Assembly (NCBI GenBank): GCA_030696155.1
Contig: JAUYSY010000128.1
Span: 1-62,455 of the forward strand
Reading direction: 5' to 3'
Source of the DNA: Alphaproteobacteria bacterium
GTDB lineage: Bacteria; Pseudomonadota; Alphaproteobacteria; JAUXUR01
DNA length: 62,455 nt
Each line of letters starts with the position of its first letter. Position 1 is the stretch's first letter. The position numbers and the translations under genes are program-made. The notes below the pieces were generated by a model. That model did no database searches. It was not told the DNA's origin and saw only the letters and a program-made list of their open reading frames with translations. Shown here piece after piece: positions 55,760 to 62,455 of the stretch.

Positions 55760-57598
55760 ATGAAACTATTGTTTTTATTGTCTATTTTTTTATTAAATTC
55801 TTTTAATATCGTTTTTGCAATGAAGCAAAAAGAATTAAATACAATTTCTTACAATTTTATACCAAATGGCATTTATACAAATCACGATAAATTAATTGCA
55901 TTTAATGAAAACAATCTTTTTTTATTTGATACAAAAACAATGTTATTTCAATCACATAAGACCTTGCCGTTCCATATAGGGTTTGCCATACCTTACCATG
56001 AAGAATATTATATTTTATCAAGAAATGATTTTGTTTTACTAAAAAACGACTTAATTATCCCTATAAAAAATCCTAATTATACAAATGAAAACAAACCCAA
56101 TTATTCAAACGTAAAATTATTCAATGATAAATTATTTCTTATTTCGCATGAAGATTGTTTGATTGATATTTATGAAATTGAAACACAAAAATTTACAACC
56201 CTTAATTTAGAACGCAGACCTATAGATATTCATTTTGATGAAAAAACAAAATCTTTATTTGTTTTAACAACCGAACCTGCCGAAAAGAAAACATATTTAA
56301 TTAAATGCGTTGGAGATAATTTCGAAAATCTTGATGTATTATTCTTGGGTACAACTATTCCTGACGAAAGTGAGGGAAATTATTTAAGTTCTTACCAACA
56401 AAAATTATACGCACTGCTTGAAAAACAAATTAAAGTTATAGGTATTGAACAATTTAATATTATAGAACAAATTAATTGTGCAGCCGATGAATCGTTTTTA
56501 ATTAACGGCATTTATATTGATAATGGATTACTTTATTGTTCTTATGCCTCAAATCCTGCATATATGAACGACGTGTTTACTGATGATGAAGAACATTCTG
56601 ACGATGATTCTATCGATGATTCTATCGATGATACAAACGAGGATGAAGAACTTTCTAACAATGAGCAACTTTCAGAAATGCAAGATGAAACAGAAGAATA
56701 CACTCAATTAACAGAAAATACTGTTTTATCTTTACCCTTAATTAATGATGAAACTGGCAATCAAACTATTTTAGATATTATTGATCTTAGAAAAAACAAG
56801 CATCTTCACAGATTTGCGTTCGAAAATTGTATTAACTCATTTTTAATTTTCAATGATAATATCTTTTTTGAAATGCGAAACACAATAGAATGTATCTCGA
56901 AATGCATCACACCATCCACAATTGTTAGGGATAAAAGAATCCACATATTAAAGCCTAATGCACTAAAACATATAAAGCTAAGCAAAAAAATAAACATTGA
57001 TATGATGCAACAAAAATTATTTAATAAACTTAATGACTACGAAGATCAATTTATTGTACCCTCTATTTTTGAAAACCTTTTAAAAAGAGAAATTTCACTT
57101 CACACACCAAAATTGTTTAGACATTCAGCTCGAATAATAGACACATATGAACGCGCTATTATCTTGTCCAAATTAGTGAATAATTTAAATTGGAAAATGT
57201 ACAAAAAAGCCAGAAATTATATGAATTTTTTAATAAAAAAAGGATATACTTCAGATTCTTTTGCGCTTCAATTAGCATATTACAATGGCAATGATCTAAA
57301 AGATTATTTTAAATTACTTGCTCTATCAGAAGGTTCCATCCTTGAAGACACAAGAAACGAAAAAAGAATCATATTTTTAAAGAATTTTTTTGACAAAATT
57401 GAAGAACAAAAAGGTGATTTATTTAAATTTGTTAAAGATTTAAATAAATCAATTTCTACTACCTTAATTTTAGACAAAGATAATTTTGAATTCTTTGTTG
57501 CTGAACTTACAAAATGTTACGAACTTTTGTCAACAGATCATGAAAGGAACATTTTTAAAGGCTCATTTATTAAACCATTCCTAGAAAATATGCATTAA
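55760..57598 (+). CDS. Exported beta-propeller-like protein with acidic insert and helical C-terminus
   Basis: 612 residues from the ATG at 55760 (GGAAA upstream). Residues 1-20 are a signal peptide ending VFA. Residues about 25-260 are short beta strands in repeated sets ('LIAFNENNLFLFDTKTM', 'LFNDKLFLISHEDCLIDIYE', 'KLYALLEKQIKVI'), typical of a propeller. About 270-320 is an Asp/Glu run, then two more strand sets, and from about 400 a helical domain with no visible motif. The family is not recognised. Its 3' end overlaps that of the LOG-family gene by 4 bases, and the two converge. Confidence 0.7.
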   Translation: MKLLFLLSIFLLNSFNIVFAMKQKELNTISYNFIPNGIYTNHDKLIAFNENNLFLFDTKTMLFQSHKTLPFHIGFAIPYHEEYYILSRNDFVLLKNDLIIPIKNPNYTNENKPNYSNVKLFNDKLFLISHEDCLIDIYEIETQKFTTLNLERRPIDIHFDEKTKSLFVLTTEPAEKKTYLIKCVGDNFENLDVLFLGTTIPDESEGNYLSSYQQKLYALLEKQIKVIGIEQFNIIEQINCAADESFLINGIYIDNGLLYCSYASNPAYMNDVFTDDEEHSDDDSIDDSIDDTNEDEELSNNEQLSEMQDETEEYTQLTENTVLSLPLINDETGNQTILDIIDLRKNKHLHRFAFENCINSFLIFNDNIFFEMRNTIECISKCITPSTIVRDKRIHILKPNALKHIKLSKKINIDMMQQKLFNKLNDYEDQFIVPSIFENLLKREISLHTPKLFRHSARIIDTYERAIILSKLVNNLNWKMYKKARNYMNFLIKKGYTSDSFALQLAYYNGNDLKDYFKLLALSEGSILEDTRNEKRIIFLKNFFDKIEEQKGDLFKFVKDLNKSISTTLILDKDNFEFFVAELTKCYELLSTDHERNIFKGSFIKPFLENMH

Positions 57599-58278
57599 TC
57601 TTTTATTTGCGAAAGCCACCAATGATGTGATTCATCAAAAACATTTAATGGATTTGCAGACGCATCAATTGAATCCTGAATAGCTTTTGGTGCTTCTTGG
57701 ACAGTATTTACAACTTTAAAAAGATTCAAGTGCTTTGGATCAATAAAACCTTCTGTGCTCGCATGTTTCATATGATTTAAAAGATGATTCCAAAATCCAC
57801 GAATATTAACAAGAATAATATACAACTGATGGCTATTGTTTTCGTTAAGTTGTTTTTTAGCAAGCAAATCCATAAATTCATCAATGGTACCTAATCCACC
57901 AGGCAATACGATTAATGCTTCAGATTTGTCGGCAAAATATTGTTTACGAATACCTAACGTAGGATGCCATATAAGCGAAATATCATCAAAAAATGCATCT
58001 TTATATTTCAACAAACATTCCGCTGCAACGCCTTCAGCAAATGCCCCTTTTGTGAGTGCTTCTTCTGCCAAAATACCCATAAGACCAACTTTGGCACCCC
58101 CGAAATATAATGTTTGACCAGGCTCGAATAATGCACCTAACTCTTTAGCAGCCATTTTATAATCTTCATGGATTTTTTCTGAAGTGGCACAAAAAACAGC
58201 AATATTGTCGACAGGCAATCTATCAGCTGCAACTGCAAAAGAACTCAAAGAAACCAGGAAAATATATAATTTTTTCAT
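57595..58278 (-). CDS. Exported LOG-family protein (possible nucleotide phosphoribohydrolase)
   Basis: 227 residues. LOG proteins hydrolyse purine or cytokinin riboside 5'-monophosphates to free base and ribose phosphate and are often mis-called lysine decarboxylases. Their motifs are all here: 'GGAKVGLMG' at 60-68, R111-K112, and 'PGGLGTIDE' at 126-134 with the catalytic Glu. What is unusual is residues 1-18, a clean Sec signal peptide (hydrophobic core, ending AVAA), because LOG enzymes normally work in the cytoplasm. The start ATG at 58278 lies just inside an AATTCCTTATTTAG leader. Substrate and site of action cannot be told from sequence. Convergent with the gene at 55760. Confidence 0.85.
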   Translation of the reverse strand: MKKLYIFLVSLSSFAVAADRLPVDNIAVFCATSEKIHEDYKMAAKELGALFEPGQTLYFGGAKVGLMGILAEEALTKGAFAEGVAAECLLKYKDAFFDDISLIWHPTLGIRKQYFADKSEALIVLPGGLGTIDEFMDLLAKKQLNENNSHQLYIILVNIRGFWNHLLNHMKHASTEGFIDPKHLNLFKVVNTVQEAPKAIQDSIDASANPLNVFDESHHWWLSQIKD

Positions 58279-58314
58279 AAAGCATAATTCCTTATTTAGT
58301 TTTTATTACTTCTT

Positions 58315-58500
58315 AATTCTCAAGAGCATGAGACAAAGTCTAGAAAATGAGTGTTCCAGAAGCTTAACCATTAAGATCCGGTGGATCTTAATGGTTTTTA
58401 GCTGAAGAAAACTCATGAGAACCGGAACGGAATGTACCTTTTTGTACATGAGTACCCAATGCTGAAATTTGACGACGAATTTGTCCATATCTTGAGAATT
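58315..58500. repeat. GACGACGAA-type palindromic element, copy C (largest)
   Basis: Perfect 11-bp outer arms AATTCTCAAGA (58315-58325) and TCTTGAGAATT (58490-58500), next pair GACAAA/TTTGTC, and an inner perfect 14-bp hairpin (AACCATTAAGATCC / GGATCTTAATGGTT, 58366-58396). It shares long words with copies A and B and ends directly against the plsC stop codon (58501-58503). Confidence 0.8.
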
Positions 58501-59208
58501 TTATTGTGCTTCTTCATATAATCGCATAGATGCATCTTCAATGGTATTTTCAAGCAATGCCAAAAACTCTTCTTGAGGTAATCCTGCAGGAATGATATCT
58601 AAAATTTCTAAAACAGCGGTTCCTTTTTTATGAATCACATGCTTCGCCCAAAAAACACCTGCGTTTACGGCAACTGGTACAACTGGCACATTTGCAGCTG
58701 TATAAAGTGCTGCGATCCCTGCTTTATATTTACTACGCACACCTGGCTTTGTACGTGTTCCTTCCGGAAAAAGCACAATCACTTTGTTTTCTGCAAGTAA
58801 TGGCAATGCTTGCTTGACCATTTGACGCATAACACCACCTGTCGCTTTGCGATCAACAGCTATTAACCCGCTACGGCGCATAAACCAACCAAAGAAGGGC
58901 ACGGATAATAATTCTTTTTTAATGACAAACATTGGCCAATTAATCATATAACCAATGACAAAGGTTTCCCATTCTGATTGATGCTTACTCGCCAAAATGT
59001 ATCCACCTTTGGGTAATTTTTCGAGTCCTCTAATTTCTGTACGAACCCCGCCAATTATTCTTAATAAAAAAATCATTGTGTGCCCAAAGCTTTGACATGT
59101 TTGTAACGCAAATCGTTTGGGTAATAATAAAAGAGGCGAGCCTAGAACAAAGAAAATAGTCCAGACAAAAAACATTGATATAAAAAGAATTTTTGACCTA
59201 ATCTTCAT
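58501..59208 (-). CDS. plsC: 1-acyl-sn-glycerol-3-phosphate acyltransferase
   Basis: 235 residues. Adds the second acyl chain to lysophosphatidic acid, giving phosphatidic acid for phospholipid synthesis. Motif I is H76-x4-E81 in 'ASKHQSEWETF' (the last acidic residue is Glu rather than Asp, as in many alphaproteobacterial members); motif III is 'FPEGTRT' near 147. One N-terminal membrane helix. Stop and start overlap with the DUF218 gene (59205-59208), so plsC is the last gene of a run that goes ftsE-ftsX-DUF218-plsC on the minus strand. Confidence 0.9.
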   Translation of the reverse strand: MKIRSKILFISMFFVWTIFFVLGSPLLLLPKRFALQTCQSFGHTMIFLLRIIGGVRTEIRGLEKLPKGGYILASKHQSEWETFVIGYMINWPMFVIKKELLSVPFFGWFMRRSGLIAVDRKATGGVMRQMVKQALPLLAENKVIVLFPEGTRTKPGVRSKYKAGIAALYTAANVPVVPVAVNAGVFWAKHVIHKKGTAVLEILDIIPAGLPQEEFLALLENTIEDASMRLYEEAQ

Positions 59209-59804
59209 ATGTAAAATCCTATTTTTTGAGGCATATTTAAAATTTGTGCATAAAGATACTTTGAATATTCACTTAGAATAAGCAAAGCCGTTCCACCGAA
59301 ACGCCACCATTGTTTTTGTTGCACATTATCCGAAAAAACGGGATGCGGCACGATCTTAATCCCTGGCATTGTGTTCCGAAACTCAAACAAACTGCGGCGC
59401 ATGTGATAGCCACTTGTCACAAGTCGTAATGAACGAATATTTTCGTGTTCTGCCCATTCAGCCGATTCAAGACTGTTCTCATGCGTATCAAGCGCATTAT
59501 AACCTAAGGTAATTTTGTCTTTATACTCTTGTGGCCAATTATTCATGAATTCACCCAATTCTTTGCAAGTGACATGCTTATGAACCCCTGAAATAAACAT
59601 CTTTTTCGCTTTTTCTTGACTCAATAATTCAAGTCCCGCTTGAAGTCTATTTTTACCGCCTGTTAAAACTATAATTGCATCTGTAATTGTTGTTTCATCT
59701 TTGACTTCACCAGGAATTTTTTGGGCATACCAAATAAATCCATAAAGCCAAAGACCAAAAAGAAAAACAAAAGACCCAACTAAAATTTTATATAATCGTG
59801 TCAT
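59205..59804 (-). CDS. DUF218 / YdcF-like membrane protein
   Basis: 199 residues. One N-terminal membrane helix (about 8-28), then the DUF218 domain: 'AIIVLTGGKNRLQAGLELL' at about 44-62, 'FISG' and 'LVTSGYHMRRS' near 127-137. Family members include YdcF and ElyC/SanA-like proteins connected with envelope integrity, but no reaction is established. Coupled to both neighbours: it overlaps ftsX's end and plsC's start by 4 bases each. In many Alphaproteobacteria this gene and plsC lie just after ftsEX, as here. Confidence 0.85.
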   Translation of the reverse strand: MTRLYKILVGSFVFLFGLWLYGFIWYAQKIPGEVKDETTITDAIIVLTGGKNRLQAGLELLSQEKAKKMFISGVHKHVTCKELGEFMNNWPQEYKDKITLGYNALDTHENSLESAEWAEHENIRSLRLVTSGYHMRRSLFEFRNTMPGIKIVPHPVFSDNVQQKQWWRFGGTALLILSEYSKYLYAQILNMPQKIGFYI

Positions 59805-60685
59805 GAATGTCCTAATTTCAAAAGATGCATGGTCGTTATACGCGAAACGACATAAGAAAGCAAAAGAAGAAATATAGGAATCGCCAAAAGATAAAAAACA
59901 TCTTCATACATTAAGAAATGACGCATAATTGTTATTTGACCATCTTGCAAAATCAAGAAAAAATGAAAAAACGATGTCGCAAGCAACATACCTATAGAGC
60001 TTCCAATCACCACTTTAAACGTAAAAAATTTCTCAAATTGCCTGGAAATAAATCTATAAGGTGCGCCCATTAATTTTAAAAGATCAACATAATGTCGCTG
60101 CAAAACAACGCTCATTTTAGAAGCCGTTAACACAATAATCATAAGACCTAGCAAAATTAGCCCAAAAATAAACAAGCTCAAAAATTCCAAGGAGCCAGAG
60201 TAATGTGACATTTGTTTCGTCCAAGCATCATTTGCACTTACTTTAACAAAAGGCAATCGTTGTTTAAGGCTATACTCTAATTTTTTAAGATCATCCACAG
60301 ATAAATTTGTTGTGACATCAATAAGTACAGGCAATTTATATCTTTTAAGGGATTCCTCATCGGCACCCAACCACGGCTTCAACAATGCATTTGCCTCTTC
60401 TTCTGGAATCACACGAACCGCTAAAACGCCCTTCGTATTTTGTAAAAATTGCAACGTTTGATTTAAAATTGCTAGATCATCTTCTTTTTTCGATTCAGGC
60501 ATTAATTCAACAAAAAAAGTTTGATTCAATACTTTTTGCCAATCAAGATATTGACGATGCGTATTGAGTAAAAACAATAAGGAGCAACACGCCAAAAAAC
60601 TTAAAATTGAGGTCAAAATAATAACAAAACGTCCAATAGATTTGTCTTGTATTAAAATATTAGAAAAGAGTTTTTTTTGCGACAT
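59801..60685 (-). CDS. ftsX: Cell division protein FtsX
   Basis: 294 residues from the ATG at 60685. A nearby ATG at 60694 is possible; the frame also extends to 60718, overlapping ftsE further. Membrane subunit of the FtsEX complex that activates peptidoglycan hydrolases at the division site. Four membrane segments (about 22-42, 168-190, 220-240, 265-285) with a periplasmic domain between the first two, the usual FtsX topology. It overlaps the end of ftsE by 26 bases and the DUF218 gene start by 4, so all are in one operon. Confidence 0.9.
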   Translation of the reverse strand: MSQKKLFSNILIQDKSIGRFVIILTSILSFLACCSLLFLLNTHRQYLDWQKVLNQTFFVELMPESKKEDDLAILNQTLQFLQNTKGVLAVRVIPEEEANALLKPWLGADEESLKRYKLPVLIDVTTNLSVDDLKKLEYSLKQRLPFVKVSANDAWTKQMSHYSGSLEFLSLFIFGLILLGLMIIVLTASKMSVVLQRHYVDLLKLMGAPYRFISRQFEKFFTFKVVIGSSIGMLLATSFFHFFLILQDGQITIMRHFLMYEDVFYLLAIPIFLLLLSYVVSRITTMHLLKLGHS

Positions 60686-61400
60686 ATAAATAATCATCCT
60701 CAATTTTATTAGTAACATTACCCATTTCTAAAAGCTTACCCTTTTCAAGGTGTAATCGTGGATAGGCAAAACGTGATACAACCGCTTCATTATGCGTTGC
60801 AATAATGATTGTTGTGCCTATTTTATTAAGCTCTTCAAACAAATGCATAATTTTAACGGCAATCACATCATCCACATTACCTGTAGGCTCATCCGCAAGC
60901 AATAAATCTGGTTTGGTGATAATAGCGCGCGCAATGGCCACACGTTGCTGCTCACCACCCGACAATGCGTGTGGGTAGGCATTCATTTGATGCGCAAGAC
61001 CTACCCAGTCTAAAAGCTCTTTAGCCTGCGTTTCCATTTCATGATTTTTGGCACCGATTATTTTAAGGGGCAATGCAACATTTTCAAGCGCCGTTAAATG
61101 CGGTAATAATCTGAAATCCTGAAACACGACGCCAATATGCTGACGCATTTTCTGAATTTCAGGCATCGTTAATTTATAACGATCTTGACCAAACAAAAGA
61201 AAACGTCCACGATCAGGTTTTTGCTCAAGATAAAGCATTTTGAGCAAGGTTGTTTTGCCGGATCCACTTGACCCCGTGACAAAATGAAAACTTTTAGGCA
61301 TAAGTGTTAAGCTGATCTGATCTAAAATAGGCTTGTTATCCTGATAGCAGATTGTTACTTGATCAGCGTAAACTATTGTTTTTTTGAAATCTTTAACCAT
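60660..61400 (-). CDS. ftsE: Cell division ATP-binding protein FtsE
   Basis: 246 residues. ABC-type ATPase that drives FtsX. Walker A 'GSSGSGKTT' at 43-51, Q-loop 'VFQDFRLLPHL', ABC signature 'LSGGEQQRVAIARA' and Walker B 'LLLADEPTGNVD'. First gene of the ftsE-ftsX-DUF218-plsC run. Its start codon (61400) is only 18 bases from the likely start of the divergent xthA (61419), so the promoters must lie inside the opposite genes. Confidence 0.93.
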   Translation of the reverse strand: MVKDFKKTIVYADQVTICYQDNKPILDQISLTLMPKSFHFVTGSSGSGKTTLLKMLYLEQKPDRGRFLLFGQDRYKLTMPEIQKMRQHIGVVFQDFRLLPHLTALENVALPLKIIGAKNHEMETQAKELLDWVGLAHQMNAYPHALSGGEQQRVAIARAIITKPDLLLADEPTGNVDDVIAVKIMHLFEELNKIGTTIIIATHNEAVVSRFAYPRLHLEKGKLLEMGNVTNKIEDDYLYVAKKTLF

Positions 61401-61418
61401 ATTAAATGCGTGTGCCTC

Positions 61419-62207
61419 ATGATTCGATTTGCTTCTTGGAATATTAACTCAGTTCGGTTACGACTGCCAAATCTTCTTCGCTTTTTAGATGAATTCAAAC
61501 CAGATGTTGTTTCTTTGCAAGAAACAAAAACGGAAAACATTCATTTTCCTTTGAAAGCCCTTGAAGAAGCTGGATATCCTTATGCTGCCATTGAAGGCAT
61601 GAAAGGATATAATGGCGTTGCGATCCTTTCGAAATATCCTCTTCACGATATTAAAGTTCAACATTGGTGCGGCAAAAAAGATGCGCGTCATATATCAGCT
61701 ATAGTCGAAGGTATTGAGCTTCATAATCTGTATGTGCCCGCTGGTGGAGATATACCAGATCCAGATCAAAACCCCAAATTTGAGCATAAATTAAACTTTA
61801 TTAAAACATTAACAGATTTTTTCGACGAAACGTCAATCAAAAATCGCCCTACTGTTATTTTGGGTGATTTAAACATTGCGCCCCTTGAAACAGATGTATG
61901 GTCGCATAAACAACTTTTAGATGTTGTAAGCCACACACCGATTGAAGTTGATCTATTAAACAAAATGCAAAACGGATCGAACTTTATCGATAGCATACGT
62001 GAAATTATCCCACCAAACGAAAAACTTTTTTCTTGGTGGAGCTACAGGTCACCCGATTGGACCAAAAATGATCGTGGCCGTAGATTAGATCATATCTGGG
62101 TAACACCGCCTTTGGCGTCGAAGATTCAAAAGGCTCAAATCATTAAAGATATGCGCGCTTGGGTGAGTCCGTCGGATCATGTGCCTGTTATGTTGGATTT
62201 AAATTAA
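61419..62207 (+). CDS. xthA: Exodeoxyribonuclease III
   Basis: 262 residues from the ATG at 61419 (family members 250-270); the frame is open to 61359, inside ftsE, without homologous sequence. It degrades DNA 3' ends and cuts at abasic sites in base-excision repair. Endonuclease/exonuclease/phosphatase fold: 'FASWNINSVR' at 4-13 (Asn metal site), 'SLQETK' (catalytic Glu) near 31, 'GDLNIAP' (Asp-Asn) near 149, and 'SDHVPVM' (catalytic Asp-His) at the end. No ribosome binding site is evident before it, so it may be read from a leaderless or short-leader message. Confidence 0.92.
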   Translation: MIRFASWNINSVRLRLPNLLRFLDEFKPDVVSLQETKTENIHFPLKALEEAGYPYAAIEGMKGYNGVAILSKYPLHDIKVQHWCGKKDARHISAIVEGIELHNLYVPAGGDIPDPDQNPKFEHKLNFIKTLTDFFDETSIKNRPTVILGDLNIAPLETDVWSHKQLLDVVSHTPIEVDLLNKMQNGSNFIDSIREIIPPNEKLFSWWSYRSPDWTKNDRGRRLDHIWVTPPLASKIQKAQIIKDMRAWVSPSDHVPVMLDLN

Positions 62208-62333
62208 TACTCAATTCTTTCCAACTGTGGAGGGCGTCAGATTTCGGGATTCACCAGACGCGTGATTGAAGAGATACACGCAGCAGTTCGCACCACTCAT
62301 CTTCTTAACCCAATTTTGAAATAAGTTGAGTAT
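62207..62333. repeat. TATACTCAA-type inverted-repeat element
   Basis: Begins ATACTCAATTCTTT just at the xthA stop and ends AAATAAGTTGAGTATA. The arms match the TATACYCAA..ATTT pattern of the element at 41371-41534, with a different interior. The rest of the gap to the window end is AT-rich and empty. Confidence 0.5.
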
Positions 62334-62428
62334 AATTTACTGTATTTATTTACATTTTATATTAACAATTTGTTAATTAGAGTAAAATAACTTGAAAACG
62401 CTACAAGTTAAAGACCATCACCCTCCCC

Positions 62429-62455
62429 CTCCTACGTCCCGCGACTTGATCGCGG
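62429..62455. repeat. CCGCGG-type palindromic repeat, copy 3 (cut by the window edge)
   Basis: CTCCTACGTCCCGCGACTTG... is the left arm of the same element type as at 30089-30218. The right arm would lie beyond the window. Confidence 0.65.

Noticed and set aside
57595-58278. Lysine decarboxylase
   Set aside because: This old label for the family is wrong: the PGGxGTxxE motif marks LOG phosphoribohydrolases, and no PLP-binding lysine region exists.
1-62455. tRNA, rRNA, tmRNA, prophage or CRISPR loci
   Set aside because: Reading both strands, I saw no cloverleaf with a proper T-arm and anticodon arm, no conserved rRNA segments, no phage structural genes and no repeat-spacer array. A tRNAscan or Infernal run would be decisive.

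Overview
The window reads as the chromosome of an AT-rich alphaproteobacterium, most likely a host-associated member of the Holosporales or a close relative (amoeba or protist symbionts). This placement is an inference. It rests on the low G+C of most of the window (about a third in a sampled line), on genes typical of Alphaproteobacteria (usg, a fused indolepyruvate:ferredoxin oxidoreductase, a eukaryote-like NADP isocitrate dehydrogenase, a thioredoxin-reductase-like ferredoxin-NADP reductase), on several very large Sec-exported proteins of unknown family, and on dispersed palindromic repeats in many intergenic gaps. I recognised no tRNA, rRNA, CRISPR array or prophage.

Layout. 1-3505: 3' part of tamB. 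3698-16387: three large or acidic exported proteins of unknown family, an MFS transporter, two PRC-barrel proteins and a ferritin-like protein. 16511-22666: small membrane protein, aspartate kinase, ubiG, a decayed IS4-family transposase, an exported DUF2059-like protein and sixA. 22912-37238: core metabolism and housekeeping (indolepyruvate oxidoreductase, trkH, ferredoxin-NADP reductase, tsaE, icd, a nudix/CCA-adding enzyme pair, rpe, accD) with an exported CAP-like protein and a beta-lactamase-fold hydrolase between them. 37284-41267: a WG-repeat protein and a 1018-aa exported protein with helix-turn-helix-like modules and a nuclear-localisation-like tail. 41571-48321: an island of clearly higher G+C (just over half in sampled lines) with an operon on the minus strand: P-type cation ATPase, Kef-type antiporter and a natural acetate kinase-PduL fusion, followed at its upstream edge by a broken universal stress protein gene. 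48392-62207: dksA, fumC, a 2OG-Fe(II) oxygenase, a PEBP-family protein, usg, two more large exported proteins, an exported LOG-family protein, plsC, a DUF218 protein, ftsX, ftsE and xthA.

How it fits together. The metabolic genes indicate an aerobic organism that can use amino acids (indolepyruvate oxidoreductase, TCA enzymes icd and fumC). The acquired island would add substrate-level ATP formation from acetyl-CoA (PduL, then AckA) and cation handling. The exported proteins share a pattern: Sec signal peptide, acidic or Ser-rich low complexity, long helical repeats and, in several, clusters of basic residues that look like nuclear localisation signals. They are the best candidates for an undescribed host-interaction system. 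Several families of palindromic elements sit in gene gaps and in one case supply the end of a reading frame.
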